Source of the DNA: Phycobacter azelaicus
Lineage (GTDB): Bacteria > Pseudomonadota > Alphaproteobacteria > Rhodobacterales > Rhodobacteraceae
DNA length: 64,000 nucleotides
Direction of reading: 5' to 3'
Assembly (NCBI RefSeq): GCF_014884385.1
Contig: NZ_WKFH01000003.1
Span: 248,001-312,000, forward strand
A program made the position numbers and the translations under genes. This document shows, in pieces, positions 1 through 9,286 of this stretch (position 1 is its first letter; every line of letters starts with the position of its first letter). The notes beneath the pieces were generated by a model, which was given only the letters and a program-made list of their open reading frames with translations, was not told the origin of the DNA and made no database searches.

Positions 1-789
1 CCGCGCCACATCCAGATGAAAGTGATCAAGGTGATAGCGATCCGCATCCGGTCCGAGCACCGTGCCGAAAGGTCCACAGGCCGCTTTCCATATCTTGCGC
101 AATTTCTTTCGGGTCCGTCGCTGCTTCCAACCTTCCAAAACGGTAATGGTCTGGCCGTCTTCCAGCGTAAAGCCTGAAATGTCGATTGCACGCGCCTTGC
201 CATGTTCGGAAATACGCGCGCCGGGGCGGCTATTTCGCGTGCGGCAAGCGTAGTGCGCCGCTACCCTCAGTGACACAACCTTGTTGCGCCGACCAAAAGC
301 CTTTTCCACGTCTTTGCTGACCCAGCGGTTCAGCGACTTGGCCAGATCGCAATGCATCACCGAAGGGGTACTCAGGCGCACGCCAGAGATCGACCGCACC
401 CGCACCGCGTCCTTTGCGCCGCAGCCCGGCAAGGAGCCAGTAACAGCGCCCACGGCCTCTCCCTGTATATCGATGTCGCCGCAGACCGAGGTTTTTCGCA
501 AGGCGCGCCGTTTGAAGAGGACCTGCTCGACCATGGCCTGGGGCCGCGCCACCGGGCGCAGTCCAGGTGTGGCAATGGCTACTCCGGGACTGCTCGTTTG
601 AGCGGATGCCAGTACCGGACCGGCCTCTACGGAAGGGCGCGCCACGGACCGGACCTGTGGCAGCTCTGGTTCATGCACCCGCAGGGCATGGGCTGGTCGC
701 AGGTTTGGGCGAAGGGATGCCTCGGGCGCCATGGCGTTTGCCTGTCCCGCCAACATCAGGCCAACCAGAACCACAACCCGCCCGAACAT
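1..789 (-). CDS. Extensin-like family protein, 3' end outside window
   Basis: Reading the minus strand gives 263 codons that run off the left edge. An N-terminal signal peptide ([15 protein letters not shown]...) is followed by a proline/arginine-rich stretch. Then comes an extensin-like C-terminal domain from about residue 105, with CGDIDIQG, paired cysteines, SEHGKARAIDISGF and ACGPFGTVLGPDADR...HFHLD. The His/Asp residues of the last two motifs resemble peptidase M15-type metal sites, so a cell-wall role outside the cytoplasm is plausible but inferred. The ATG overlaps the TGA of tyrA (TGATG), so the two are probably translationally coupled. Confidence 0.8.
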   Translation of the reverse strand, partial: MFGRVVVLVGLMLAGQANAMAPEASLRPNLRPAHALRVHEPELPQVRSVARPSVEAGPVLASAQTSSPGVAIATPGLRPVARPQAMVEQVLFKRRALRKTSVCGDIDIQGEAVGAVTGSLPGCGAKDAVRVRSISGVRLSTPSVMHCDLAKSLNRWVSKDVEKAFGRRNKVVSLRVAAHYACRTRNSRPGARISEHGKARAIDISGFTLEDGQTITVLEGWKQRRTRKKLRKIWKAACGPFGTVLGPDADRYHLDHFHLDVAR

Positions 790-1706
790 CACGTTTTGGA
801 CCGCCCAAAATCCGGCGCGTCGGTGTCCTGCCCCGCTTCGATGATGCCCCGGCGAATGGCGCGGGTTCGGGTGAAATACTGATGCAAATGCTCGCCGTCG
901 CCGGTCCGAATGGCACGCTGCAAGGCAAAAAGCTCTTCCGTGAACCGCCCTAGGATTTCGAGCGTTGCATCCTTGTTGGTCAGAAAGACATCACGCCACA
1001 TGGTAGGGTCCGACGCCGCGATCCGCGTGAAATCCCGAAAGCCTGCCGCCGAATACTTGATAACCTCACTGTCGGTGACCCTACGCAGGTCGTCTGCCAC
1101 CCCAACCATCGTATAGGCAATGAGGTGCGGCGCATGGCTGGTCACGGCCAGAACCAGATCGTGGTGATCAGCGTCCATCTCATCCACATTGGCGCCCATG
1201 CCTTCCCAAAGGCGGCGCAAACGCTCAACAGCGGCCGGGTCCGTTCCCTCCACCGGCACCAAAAGGCTCCAGCGGTTGTCAAACAGCTCGGCAAAGCCCG
1301 CCTCGGGACCGGAGTGTTCGGTCCCCGCGAGAGGATGCGCGGGGACGAAATGCACACCGTCGGGGATATGGGGCGATACGGCCTCGATCACATGACGTTT
1401 GACCGAGCCCACGTCGGACACCGTGGCTCCGGGCATCAATGCGGAAGAAATCTCTTCCATCACCGCGCCCATTGCGCCAACCGGCACGCAGAGGACCACA
1501 AGGTCCGCCCCCTCGACCGCCTCTGCCGCACTGTTGCAAACGCGATCACACAGGCCAATGCTTCGAGCCGTCTCGCGTGTTTGTGCACTGCGGGCATAAC
1601 CCGTGACCTCTGCGGCCAATCCGGCGCGTTTCATCGCCCAGAACATCGAAGACGCAATGAGACCCAGACCGATGAGCGCAACACGATTGTAGACAGGCGC
1701 GCTCAT
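789..1706 (-). CDS. tyrA: Prephenate/arogenate dehydrogenase (TyrA family)
   Basis: A TyrA-family NAD(P)-dependent oxidoreductase of 305 residues; it makes 4-hydroxyphenylpyruvate or tyrosine from prephenate/arogenate. The Rossmann motif is near the start ([12 protein letters not shown], GxGxxx-type). [14 protein letters not shown] and the later [18 protein letters not shown] are family hallmarks. The start at MSAPVYNRV is chosen because the longer frame would run 54 nt deep into hisC, whereas this ATG forms an ATGA overlap with the hisC stop. The order hisC-tyrA-extensin reads as one operon. Whether it prefers prephenate or arogenate cannot be read from the sequence. Confidence 0.9.
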   Translation of the reverse strand: MSAPVYNRVALIGLGLIASSMFWAMKRAGLAAEVTGYARSAQTRETARSIGLCDRVCNSAAEAVEGADLVVLCVPVGAMGAVMEEISSALMPGATVSDVGSVKRHVIEAVSPHIPDGVHFVPAHPLAGTEHSGPEAGFAELFDNRWSLLVPVEGTDPAAVERLRRLWEGMGANVDEMDADHHDLVLAVTSHAPHLIAYTMVGVADDLRRVTDSEVIKYSAAGFRDFTRIAASDPTMWRDVFLTNKDATLEILGRFTEELFALQRAIRTGDGEHLHQYFTRTRAIRRGIIEAGQDTDAPDFGRSKT

Positions 1707-2794
1707 GCTGCGCCCTCCCCTGCCTTGAAGGCCTTCACCGCATCGGCTACTGCGCGGCATGCGGCTTCATCGCCGATTGAGATACGCAGGGCATTGGGCA
1801 GGTTATAGCCTGCCACCCGGCGCACGATCAGACCTCTGGCTTTCAGGAAATCATCACAGGCTTCTGCCTCAACCCGACTGGCAAACCGCGCCAAGATGAA
1901 ATTGGTGCAGGAGGTATCAGACGGCACGCCCAGTTCGGCCAATGCATCGGCAAGCCAGCCCCGCCATTTGGCGTTCTCCGCCCGGCATTGAGCGACATAC
2001 TCGGTATCCAACACCGAAGCCAAGGCGCCCGCCAGCGCGGTGGAGGAAACATTGAACGGCCCGCGCAGGCGGTTCAGCACGTCGATGATCTCTTGCGGAC
2101 CATACCCCCATCCGACCCGCGCGCCACCCAGACCATAGATTTTGGAGAAGGTGCGCGTCATGAAGACATTGCGGCGCTGTGCAATCAGCGCCGCCCCGGC
2201 GTCGAACCCTTCTACGTATTCCGCATAGGCGCCGTCCAGCACCAGCAGCGCCCCCTCGGGGATACCATCGGCAAGCCGCGCGACTTCGGCAGCGCCAATC
2301 ATGGTGCCCGTTGGATTGTTCGGGTTGGCAATGAACACCAGCTTGGTGCGCTCGGTACAGCCAGCCAAAAGCGCATCCACATCCGTCACGCGCTCCCGTT
2401 CAGGCACCTCGACCGGCGTCGCACCGGCAGCCTGCGCGCAAATGCGGTACATGGCAAAGCCATGTTCGGTATAGAGAACTTCATCCCCCGGCCCCACGTA
2501 GGCCTGGCAAAGAAAGGTGATGATCTCATCACTGCCCGCACCGCAGATGATTTGTTTGGAGTCGAGCCCGTAAACCTCTCCAATTGCCGCACGCAGCTCG
2601 GCATGATCCGAACTGGGATAGCGATGCATATTGGCCGCCGCCTCACGCATGGCGTCAATTGCGCGCGGGCTTGGGCCGAGAGGGTTCTCATTCGAGGAGA
2701 GCTTGACAGTATTGCTCACCCCTTCCACATGGGCAGCCCCGCCCTGGTAGAGAGCAATGTCCATAATTCCGGGCTGCGGTGTGATCTGGCTCAT
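1703..2794 (-). CDS. hisC: Histidinol-phosphate aminotransferase
   Basis: Class I/II PLP aminotransferase of 363 residues, acting in histidine synthesis and, next to tyrA, possibly also on aromatic keto acids. Visible hallmarks are [11 protein letters not shown] near residue 33, the cofactor loop [15 protein letters not shown] around residue 157, and the PLP lysine in [12 protein letters not shown] (about K218). The start at 2794 is preferred over the longer frame because AAGGAGTCC lies just upstream. The stop overlaps the tyrA start. Pairing of hisC with tyrA supports a dual His/Tyr-Phe role, which is inference. Confidence 0.92.
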   Translation of the reverse strand: MSQITPQPGIMDIALYQGGAAHVEGVSNTVKLSSNENPLGPSPRAIDAMREAAANMHRYPSSDHAELRAAIGEVYGLDSKQIICGAGSDEIITFLCQAYVGPGDEVLYTEHGFAMYRICAQAAGATPVEVPERERVTDVDALLAGCTERTKLVFIANPNNPTGTMIGAAEVARLADGIPEGALLVLDGAYAEYVEGFDAGAALIAQRRNVFMTRTFSKIYGLGGARVGWGYGPQEIIDVLNRLRGPFNVSSTALAGALASVLDTEYVAQCRAENAKWRGWLADALAELGVPSDTSCTNFILARFASRVEAEACDDFLKARGLIVRRVAGYNLPNALRISIGDEAACRAVADAVKAFKAGEGAA

Positions 2795-2905
2795 TCGACG
2801 GACTCCTTGGTTCCGCCCCGTGTTTAACCGCGCGCGCAGCAATCGAAAAGGCGCAAGATGCGTATCGGCGCGACCAGTCGCCACAACACCTTGCGCTTTC
2901 CTTTC

Positions 2906-4330
2906 CTAGGCAGCCTTGGCATGAAACCGCGCGGTGCTGGGATCTGCCTGGTAGCGCTGAGCCTGCTCTTCGGCCCGCAGGGTGAGCTCATTTACGCTGT
3001 CGATGATGTAGTGCGCGGTGTTATCGCTCATCAGATAGGAGAAATTGAGCCGCACCCAGCCCGGTTTGCGTAACTCCTGCCCCGCCTGCAGATCGGCAAA
3101 CAGGCGCCGCGACTGAGGTTCGTCAATACCGAGAAGCCGGTGAGCGTAGGGACCGGCACAGGCACAACCGCCCCTTGCCTGGATTCCATAGAAATCGCTG
3201 AGCATCCTGGTGAAGAGTTGCTGATGCACGGGCTGTCCGGACACGCCGCGAACTGTGAATGAAAAGATCGGCAAGCGCGGGGCGCTGGCATGCCCTAATA
3301 GTGTAAGGCGCGGATTGTCCTGCCAGCCCGCCTTGGCCAAATCGGCGAAATTTGCTTCCCTGCGGGCGATTTCTTTTTCACCAACCGCTTCTTTGACCAG
3401 AAAAGCAAGCGCCGCGCGGATATCGCCAATCACATTGGGCGTGCCAGCCTCTTCGCGCGCAGTCAGATCATCGCTATAGGCATGATCCCATGGAGACACG
3501 AAGCTGACGGTACCGCCGCCCGGCCAGGACGGGGCACGCCGACGCACGACCTGGCTGTTGACGATCAACACCCCTGACGCGCCAGGGCCACCCGGAAACT
3601 TATGCGGTGAGACTACGATGGCGTCTTTGCGCACACCGCCATGTCCGCCCATGTCGATGGGCAGGTAGGGGCCACCCCCCGCATAGTCCCAGACCGCAAG
3701 AGCATCATGCGCCTTCAGGATACGGCTCACCTCATCGACATCGGTCAAGACCCCTGTCACGTTGGAAGCCGCAGAGAAGCTACCGATTTTCACATCACAG
3801 TGGGCATACTCTTTCAACGCCGCCTCAAGCACCCGCAGGTCGACACCACCATCCCGTGCCTCGGGAATCTCAACCACGGTTGCCTTGCTCTCCCGCCAGG
3901 GAAGGATGTTGGAATGATGCTCGTAGGGGCCAATGAAAACCACGGGTGCCTTGGCGCTATTCAAACCGAATAGGCTCACAAGCCGGTTCAGGCCGGCCGT
4001 CGCGCCAGATCCGGCAAAGATCACCGCATCGTCTGATGTGGTGCCTGTCATGCGTGCGATCTCGGCACGCGCGGCACGGCGCATTCGTGTCATATGTGCC
4101 CCGCAGTAGGAGGCCTCGGTGCGAGAGTTGGCGTAAAACGGCAGGACCTGTTCGGCAATAAAATCTTCCACAAAGCGCAGGGCCCGCCCCGAGGCAACGT
4201 AATCTGCATAAACCATTGGCACGGGTCCATCCGGCCCTGGGATCTTCACATCATTGCCAATCAGATCATCGGTCAGATGACCATTTTGAACTGCATCTTT
4301 CAGGGTGTGTTTAAGTGAAGCAAAAGGCAT
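2906..4330 (-). CDS. Class V aminotransferase, cysteine desulfurase-like
   Basis: PLP-dependent fold-type I enzyme of 474 residues. The PLP lysine is in SPHKFPGGPGASGVL (about K244), the GSGATAGLNRL loop binds the phosphate, and a C-terminal ARGGCACAG supplies cysteines in the position of the desulfurase catalytic loop. NSRTEASYCGAHM is also typical of this branch. It is longer than IscS/SufS and has no iron-sulfur assembly genes nearby, so its substrate (cysteine, selenocysteine or another) is unknown. It is divergent from an Lrp-type regulator with about 100 bp between, which suggests control by that regulator. Confidence 0.8.
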   Translation of the reverse strand: MPFASLKHTLKDAVQNGHLTDDLIGNDVKIPGPDGPVPMVYADYVASGRALRFVEDFIAEQVLPFYANSRTEASYCGAHMTRMRRAARAEIARMTGTTSDDAVIFAGSGATAGLNRLVSLFGLNSAKAPVVFIGPYEHHSNILPWRESKATVVEIPEARDGGVDLRVLEAALKEYAHCDVKIGSFSAASNVTGVLTDVDEVSRILKAHDALAVWDYAGGGPYLPIDMGGHGGVRKDAIVVSPHKFPGGPGASGVLIVNSQVVRRRAPSWPGGGTVSFVSPWDHAYSDDLTAREEAGTPNVIGDIRAALAFLVKEAVGEKEIARREANFADLAKAGWQDNPRLTLLGHASAPRLPIFSFTVRGVSGQPVHQQLFTRMLSDFYGIQARGGCACAGPYAHRLLGIDEPQSRRLFADLQAGQELRKPGWVRLNFSYLMSDNTAHYIIDSVNELTLRAEEQAQRYQADPSTARFHAKAA

Positions 4331-4431
4331 GACATTCTCCGACTTTTGCCATGACAGTGCCTGAACTGAACTGCCAATTTCTCACATAATTTTCGATGGA
4401 TTGGATGAAACTTGTGTCATATGATCGAACT

Positions 4432-4893
4432 ATGACAGAAAATATAGATCATATTGACACACGCCTGCTTCGGGCGTTGCAGATGGACGGCAACTTGTCG
4501 CAGCGCGATCTGGCCGACAAGGTGGGTCTTTCGCAAAATGCCTGCTGGCGGCGACTGAAGGCTTTGAACGAAAAGGGCGTTTTGCAGGGCTCAACCGCGC
4601 GAATCGACCGCGCCAAGCTTGGCCTTGATCTGGTGGTTTTCGTTATGCTGCGTACACGGCACCATTCAGCGGACTGGCTAGACCGCTTCCGTGCGCATGT
4701 TTTGACTATACCAGAGGTCGTGGACTTTCACCGCATCGGTGGGGACTATGATTATCAGCTGAAAGTGGTCACCCAGAACATGACCAGCTACGACACTGTA
4801 TATCAGCGCCTTATTTCAGGGGTCGAACTGGACAGCGTCACGTCCTATTTCGCGATGGAGGCGATCGCCGAAGGACGCCCCCTCCCGCTGTGA
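4432..4893 (+). CDS. Lrp/AsnC family transcriptional regulator
   Basis: A DNA-binding protein of 153 residues from this start. An N-terminal winged helix-turn-helix (DTRLLRALQMDGNLSQRDL, then GLSQNACWRRLKAL) is followed by an alpha/beta RAM/AsnC domain that binds amino acids and builds octamers. A longer start at 4396 is possible; neither start has a clear Shine-Dalgarno. I prefer 4432 because family members usually carry only a few residues before the first helix. Its position, divergent from the class V aminotransferase, suggests it controls that gene in response to an amino acid. Confidence 0.85.
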   Translation: MTENIDHIDTRLLRALQMDGNLSQRDLADKVGLSQNACWRRLKALNEKGVLQGSTARIDRAKLGLDLVVFVMLRTRHHSADWLDRFRAHVLTIPEVVDFHRIGGDYDYQLKVVTQNMTSYDTVYQRLISGVELDSVTSYFAMEAIAEGRPLPL

Positions 4894-4919
4894 CCTGGGC
4901 GCAGAAGTACGTCACGCAG

Positions 4920-5492
4920 TTAGTGGCCAAAGGCCGAGTTCGGCATCCATTTCACCCTCTTGCCTTCGGGCCCCATGCGCATGTGCAGGCAGGACGTTCC
5001 AAACCGCTGAAAATAGAGCGTATCGAGCTTATACCACCCAGCCTGCGGCACCTCGACTTCGGTCATGACCGTGGTGTCACAAGGCTGACGACCGTTGAAC
5101 TCGCCAACGATCTGCCCCCCAATCTTGGCTTGCAGGCCGTCGTTGGTCAGGAAATCTATATTGTAGACACCGGGCTTTTCAAAGCGAACATAGCCCGTAA
5201 TCCGCGCTGCCACATGCATCGCGCGTTTCGAGGTGAGCGTCAGATCTCCCTCGTTGGTATCCCTGTAGTCCAGCCCTTTGAGAGGAGGCCCCGCTTCTGA
5301 TCTGATTTTCAGAGCCGCCCGAGCCTGGCTCAGGTCTTTCACGTCCTCCGGATAGGCGTAGCGCACAGCCAGACCTGGCCGCAGGCTGCCCGGTTGAGGG
5401 TTGGCAGGCTGCAGTTTGAGCGGCTCGGCCGACAGGACACCCGCCACTCCGAACGTAGCGAGAGCCGAAAGGACACCCAAAATGGCTTTCAT
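4920..5492 (-). CDS. Secreted PA14-like domain protein, unknown role
   Basis: A small exported protein (190 residues) with a clear signal peptide (MKAILGVLSALATFGVAGVLSA). The mature part has the pattern of PA14/GLEYA beta-sandwich domains: GYVRFEKPGVYNIDFLTNDGLQAKIGG, then GWYKLDTLYFQRFGTSCLHM. Two cysteines (QPCDTT and GTSCLHM) could form a disulfide. The start at 5492 has GGAG ten bases upstream; the longer frame adds ten residues without a better site. It stands alone between the Lrp gene (convergent) and rpsD. PA14 domains often bind carbohydrate, but no ligand can be assigned here. Confidence 0.7.
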   Translation of the reverse strand: MKAILGVLSALATFGVAGVLSAEPLKLQPANPQPGSLRPGLAVRYAYPEDVKDLSQARAALKIRSEAGPPLKGLDYRDTNEGDLTLTSKRAMHVAARITGYVRFEKPGVYNIDFLTNDGLQAKIGGQIVGEFNGRQPCDTTVMTEVEVPQAGWYKLDTLYFQRFGTSCLHMRMGPEGKRVKWMPNSAFGH

Positions 5493-5657
5493 GGCAATTC
5501 TCCATATCGATGCCTCGGACAATCAAGGCAGCTTGATGTGAGCCTAATACCGCCTGACCTCAATCACCAAATGGAAATGCCTGCGACGGCGCGATTTTGC
5601 CAAGGCGGGCATGGTCTTGTCGGAAAGCGCGCCAACGACGCATTGCTGTCGCCAACG

Positions 5658-5683
5658 AAAAGGGGCCACCAACCGGCAGCCCC
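5658..5683 (-). terminator. Likely rho-independent terminator of rpsD
   Basis: Just downstream of rpsD on the minus strand, a GGGGC/GCCCC stem encloses a GC-rich loop and is followed by TTTTCG. The stem is short, so this is a moderate call. Confidence 0.5.
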
Positions 5684-5710
5684 ATACACATCCCAGAAAA
5701 GGGAAATCGC

Positions 5711-6331
5711 TTAGTTCTTGGCGTAGAATTCGACGACCAGATTCGGTTCCATCACAACCGGGTAAGGCACGTCGCCCAGAGACGGGGTGCGCACGAAGGT
5801 GGCTTTCATCTTGGAGTGGTCGGCTTCGATGTAATCGGGCACATCGCGCTCGGCCAGCTGGGTGGCTTCCAGCAGGACAGCCAGCTGCTTGGACTTGTCG
5901 CGGACCTCGATCACGTCGCCTTCCTTCACGCGGTAGGAGGGGATGTTGACGCGCTTGCCGTTGACCAGAACGTGACCATGGTTCACGAACTGACGGGCAG
6001 CAAAGACGGTCGGAACGAACTTGGCACGGTAGACGACCGCGTCCAGGCGGCGCTCCAGCAAGCCGATCAGGTTTTCACCGGTATCGCCTTTGACACGCTC
6101 GGCTTCACCGTAGATGCGGCGGAATTGTTTCTCGGTCAGGTCGCCGTAGTAGCCTTTCAGCTTCTGCTTGGCGCGCAGCTGGATACCGAAGTCAGACAGT
6201 TTGCCCTTGCGGCGCTGGCCGTGCTGGCCGGGACCGTATTCGCGGCGGTTGACCGGGGACTTCGGGCGGCCCCAGATATTTTCGCCCATACGGCGGTCAA
6301 TTTTGTACTTGGCAGACGTGCGTTTGGTCAC
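5711..6331 (-). CDS. rpsD: 30S ribosomal protein S4
   Basis: 206 residues, the usual length for S4. It opens [26 protein letters not shown] and carries the S4 RNA-binding domain ([48 protein letters not shown]). It binds 16S rRNA early in 30S assembly and in some bacteria represses its own operon. It sits alone here, as is common in Rhodobacterales, with GGAG a few bases before the ATG and a 270-bp leader region upstream. Confidence 0.97.
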   Translation of the reverse strand: MTKRTSAKYKIDRRMGENIWGRPKSPVNRREYGPGQHGQRRKGKLSDFGIQLRAKQKLKGYYGDLTEKQFRRIYGEAERVKGDTGENLIGLLERRLDAVVYRAKFVPTVFAARQFVNHGHVLVNGKRVNIPSYRVKEGDVIEVRDKSKQLAVLLEATQLAERDVPDYIEADHSKMKATFVRTPSLGDVPYPVVMEPNLVVEFYAKN

Positions 6332-6366
6332 GGCTGATCTCCTTTATTTTTGGCTCCGCAATTTTA

Positions 6367-6393
6367 TCCGAAAACCGGTTCCCACTTTTCGGA
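6367..6393. repeat. Short imperfect palindrome of a dispersed alphaproteobacterial type
   Basis: Arms TCCGAAAA and CTTTTCGGA flank CCGGTTCCCA in the leader region between rpsD and the Hint gene. From memory the same motif recurs between genes in many alphaproteobacterial genomes. Only one copy is visible in this window, so the repeat status rests on prior knowledge. Confidence 0.45.
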
Positions 6394-6602
6394 TTGCGGA
6401 CACGGGGGCCAGCAAACCGGATCAGCCAGAACGCAGCCGGGCAAACTGCGGCTATAAAGGGCGTTGTCCTCTTGGTTTGGTCCGGATGGACCTCCCCATG
6501 ACAGGCATCCCCTTGCGGGGGCCACCAACACCAATGAAGCCGCGCTTATATAGAGGTACACACCCGAGTCAATAGCCCTTCCGGCAGAGTTTTCCCTGCG
6601 CC

Positions 6603-7658
6603 TCAGGCCGCCTCGTGGCACAGGATCGCGGCCTCGCTGACGCTCAGGTTGCGGCGCACAAAGGCACCATAGCTGAGCGGATCTTGTTCCACCGCAGGCA
6701 AGAACTGCAGCAACCGCCGACGATCACCATCCGACAGAGCCGAAAGGGCAGCATTGGCCGGGTGGAAACTTTCACTTTCCACCCCATTGGCCCAAAGCAC
6801 CTGATGATCCTCCAGAAGCAGGTGGATATAGGTGACCTCCCGCACTTGGGTATCCGTTATGATCGAGCTGCCATTTATCAGATCTTTGGCGGCCACAAGA
6901 ACCTCGGGCGTATTGAACAAAGCCTCCACATGGCGCCCGCGCAGCAGCAGCCGGTGTTCGGGCGAGACCAAAAGATCCTCACCGGGGCGGCCAGAGGCAA
7001 ACGCCCCTGCCCGCAGGCGCACGGGGCGCAGGTGCGGATAGACGAAAAGCCGCGCCCCCGTCATCCGGCGCCCACCGATCCACTGGATCTGTTGGGGGCC
7101 ATTGTCACGGGTCTGCACGTAATCTCCTTCGCGCAGCGTCTCCACCGGGCGGGCCCCTTCGGGCGTCTCGATCAACGTGCCCGGCGTAAAACAGATCACC
7201 CCGCTCTGTGGTGGATCTGGTGCATCTTGCCCCCAAGCTTTCAGCCTCGACTTGAGAACCCAGAGCTCCTGATCACGTGGAGGCAGCTCATCCACGAACA
7301 TCAGAAGCGGCGCCTTACCCGGCGCCACCTCGATCAGTGTGGCAGTAAACCTATCGACCCCGTTTGTGAGGATAAAACCCCTGTCCACCAACTGCGCCAA
7401 TACAGCTTCTGACGAGGGTGCAGCACCTGCCGCACCAACAAGCTTGCGCACAGATTGCGCCACACGTCGGCGCAGATCGCTTTCGCTGTCCGCCATATCC
7501 AGACGCAATACCTCTGTTGGGCCATCCACCCGCAGGGCGTTCCCGCGCCAAGACCAAGCAGATCCAACACGCACCAAATCTGGTGACGGGGATCTCTGAC
7601 CGTCCAGTTCCGTTTGCGCCCAAGACATAACAAACGTGCCAGTAAAGCCCGCTTTCAT
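6603..7658 (-). CDS. Hint (Hedgehog/intein-like) domain protein
   Basis: 351 residues with a C-terminal Hint_2-type domain that begins at GVICFTPGTLIETPEGARPVETLREGD (Cys about 156, the nucleophile position of Hint self-splicing domains). It ends with the expected histidine-containing strand VTYIHLLLEDHQVLWANGVESESFHP. The N-terminal 150 residues have no motif I recognise and no signal peptide. Such proteins are frequent in Rhodobacteraceae, often linked to secreted repeat proteins, but their function is unknown. The first ATG is used; MSWAQTEL ten codons later is an alternative. Confidence 0.8.
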   Translation of the reverse strand: MKAGFTGTFVMSWAQTELDGQRSPSPDLVRVGSAWSWRGNALRVDGPTEVLRLDMADSESDLRRRVAQSVRKLVGAAGAAPSSEAVLAQLVDRGFILTNGVDRFTATLIEVAPGKAPLLMFVDELPPRDQELWVLKSRLKAWGQDAPDPPQSGVICFTPGTLIETPEGARPVETLREGDYVQTRDNGPQQIQWIGGRRMTGARLFVYPHLRPVRLRAGAFASGRPGEDLLVSPEHRLLLRGRHVEALFNTPEVLVAAKDLINGSSIITDTQVREVTYIHLLLEDHQVLWANGVESESFHPANAALSALSDGDRRRLLQFLPAVEQDPLSYGAFVRRNLSVSEAAILCHEAA

Positions 7659-7787
7659 TGCTCTTTGCTGCCTCTGTTTTTGTTATTGGGCAAAGAGTAG
7701 CAATCGAATTCCCGCGCTCAAAGCGAAATCCCAAACACCGAGATGACTAGGCGCATGAGCGCAACACAAACGCAAGGGTTGAATGAC

Positions 7788-7812
7788 CGGCAGCCCCCGT
7801 TTTGGGCTGCCG
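7788..7812 (-). terminator. Hairpin downstream of the aldehyde dehydrogenase
   Basis: A nine-base-pair stem CGGCAGCCC/GGGCTGCCG lies just past the end of the aldehyde dehydrogenase operon. There is no clean T tract on either strand, so it may be only a transcript-end stabiliser. Confidence 0.35.
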
Positions 7813-7820
7813 ACCCTGCC

Positions 7821-9269
7821 TCAGATCGGATAGTGGATCCCGCCGTTCTGAGTGGTCATCCAGCGCAGGTCGGTGAATTCGGCAATGCCCCACTGACCTC
7901 CAAAGCGCCCATAGCCAGAGTCCTTGACCCCGCCAAAGGGCATTTGCGCCTCATCGTGCACGGTTGGCCCGTTCACGTGACAGATCCCGCTTTCGATGCG
8001 GTTGGCGATCTGCATTGCCCGCGCCTGATCCCGGCCGAATACGGCAGCCGACAGGCCCATGTCGCTTTCATTAGCGACCCGCACCGCCTCATCCGCATCG
8101 CCCACGCGAATGATGGAGGTTACAGGGCCAAAGCTTTCTTCGGAATAGAGCCGCATCTGCGGCGTGACGTCATCCAGAGCAGCTGCGTTCAGGATAGTGC
8201 CAGACCCACCTCCACCAATCAGGCGCGCGCCTTTCTGCACCGCATCCTCGATCAACTCGCGAATGCGGTCCGCTGCGGCGGCATTCACGACCGATCCCAG
8301 CGGTGCCTTGCCCTCGGTCGGATCGCCTGCGGTCAAGGTTTCGACCTTGCGCGCGAAAGCCTCGACAAAAGCGTCGGCGATTTCTTCGACCACGATGATC
8401 CGTTCGGTCGACATGCAGATCTGCCCCTGGTTCATATAGGCGCCAAAGGCCGCAGCCGCGACGGCAGCGTCGATATCGGCATCCTCCAGGACGATGAAGG
8501 GGGCCTTTCCGCCCAGCTCCAGCAGCGAAGGCTTCAGGTGGCGCGCTGAGATTTCCCCGATCAGACGGCCCACACGGGTCGATCCGGTGAAGTTCACGCG
8601 GCGCACCGCCGGGTGTGCGATCAGCGTCTCAACCAGTTCGGGCGCATCCTCGGGCGCGTTGGAGATCGCGTTGACAACACCCTTGGGCAGCCCCGCCTCG
8701 GCCACCGCCTCAAGGATCAGTGCATGGGTGCGCGGGCAGAGTTCGCTGGTTTTCATCACAACCGTGTTGCCACAGGCCAGCGGCGTCGCGATAGAACGCA
8801 CGCCAAGGATCACCGGCGCATTCCAAGGCGCCATGGCCAGCACCACGCCCGCGGGCTGACGCACCGCATAGGCGGTGCTGCCGGGCCGGTTCGAGGGGAT
8901 GATCTCACCCTTGATCTGGGTTGTTAGGCCTGCCGCCTCTACCAGCATTTCAGAGGCCAGCATGATGTTGAAACGCGCCCAGGCCTCGGTCGCGCCGATC
9001 TCGGCCTTCATGGCCTCGACGATGGCATCACCGCGCGCCTTGAGCGCCTCGGACGCATCCAGAAGCATCCGGCGGCGCACGCCGGGCGCCATGGCCGACC
9101 ATTCCGGAAAAGCCGCCGCCGCCGCATCTGCCGCCCGCATCGCATCAGCGGTGCTGGCCGCCGCCGCGGTTGTGGCAAGAGCGCCGGTCACAGGGTTGTG
9201 GCGTTCGAATTGGCGCCCGTTTTCAGCCTCAACATGTTCGCCGTTGATGAAGAGTTTCAGAGTATCCAT
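7821..9269 (-). CDS. NAD-dependent aldehyde dehydrogenase, aromatic-aldehyde type
   Basis: Aldehyde dehydrogenase family, 482 residues. It has the general-base glutamate in LELGGKAPFIVL, the catalytic cysteine in MNQGQICMSTERI, and the cofactor motif FTGSTRVGRLIGE. The C-terminus AEFTDLRWMTTQ...HYPI resembles salicylaldehyde/vanillin/benzaldehyde dehydrogenases, so an aromatic aldehyde is a reasonable substrate guess, but the sequence cannot prove it. It follows the ABC transporter genes on the same strand with an 18-bp gap after the second ATPase, so it is the last gene of that operon and probably oxidises what the transporter imports. Confidence 0.85.
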   Translation of the reverse strand: MDTLKLFINGEHVEAENGRQFERHNPVTGALATTAAAASTADAMRAADAAAAAFPEWSAMAPGVRRRMLLDASEALKARGDAIVEAMKAEIGATEAWARFNIMLASEMLVEAAGLTTQIKGEIIPSNRPGSTAYAVRQPAGVVLAMAPWNAPVILGVRSIATPLACGNTVVMKTSELCPRTHALILEAVAEAGLPKGVVNAISNAPEDAPELVETLIAHPAVRRVNFTGSTRVGRLIGEISARHLKPSLLELGGKAPFIVLEDADIDAAVAAAAFGAYMNQGQICMSTERIIVVEEIADAFVEAFARKVETLTAGDPTEGKAPLGSVVNAAAADRIRELIEDAVQKGARLIGGGGSGTILNAAALDDVTPQMRLYSEESFGPVTSIIRVGDADEAVRVANESDMGLSAAVFGRDQARAMQIANRIESGICHVNGPTVHDEAQMPFGGVKDSGYGRFGGQWGIAEFTDLRWMTTQNGGIHYPI

Positions 9270-9286
9270 TTCACTCTCTCCGTCTG

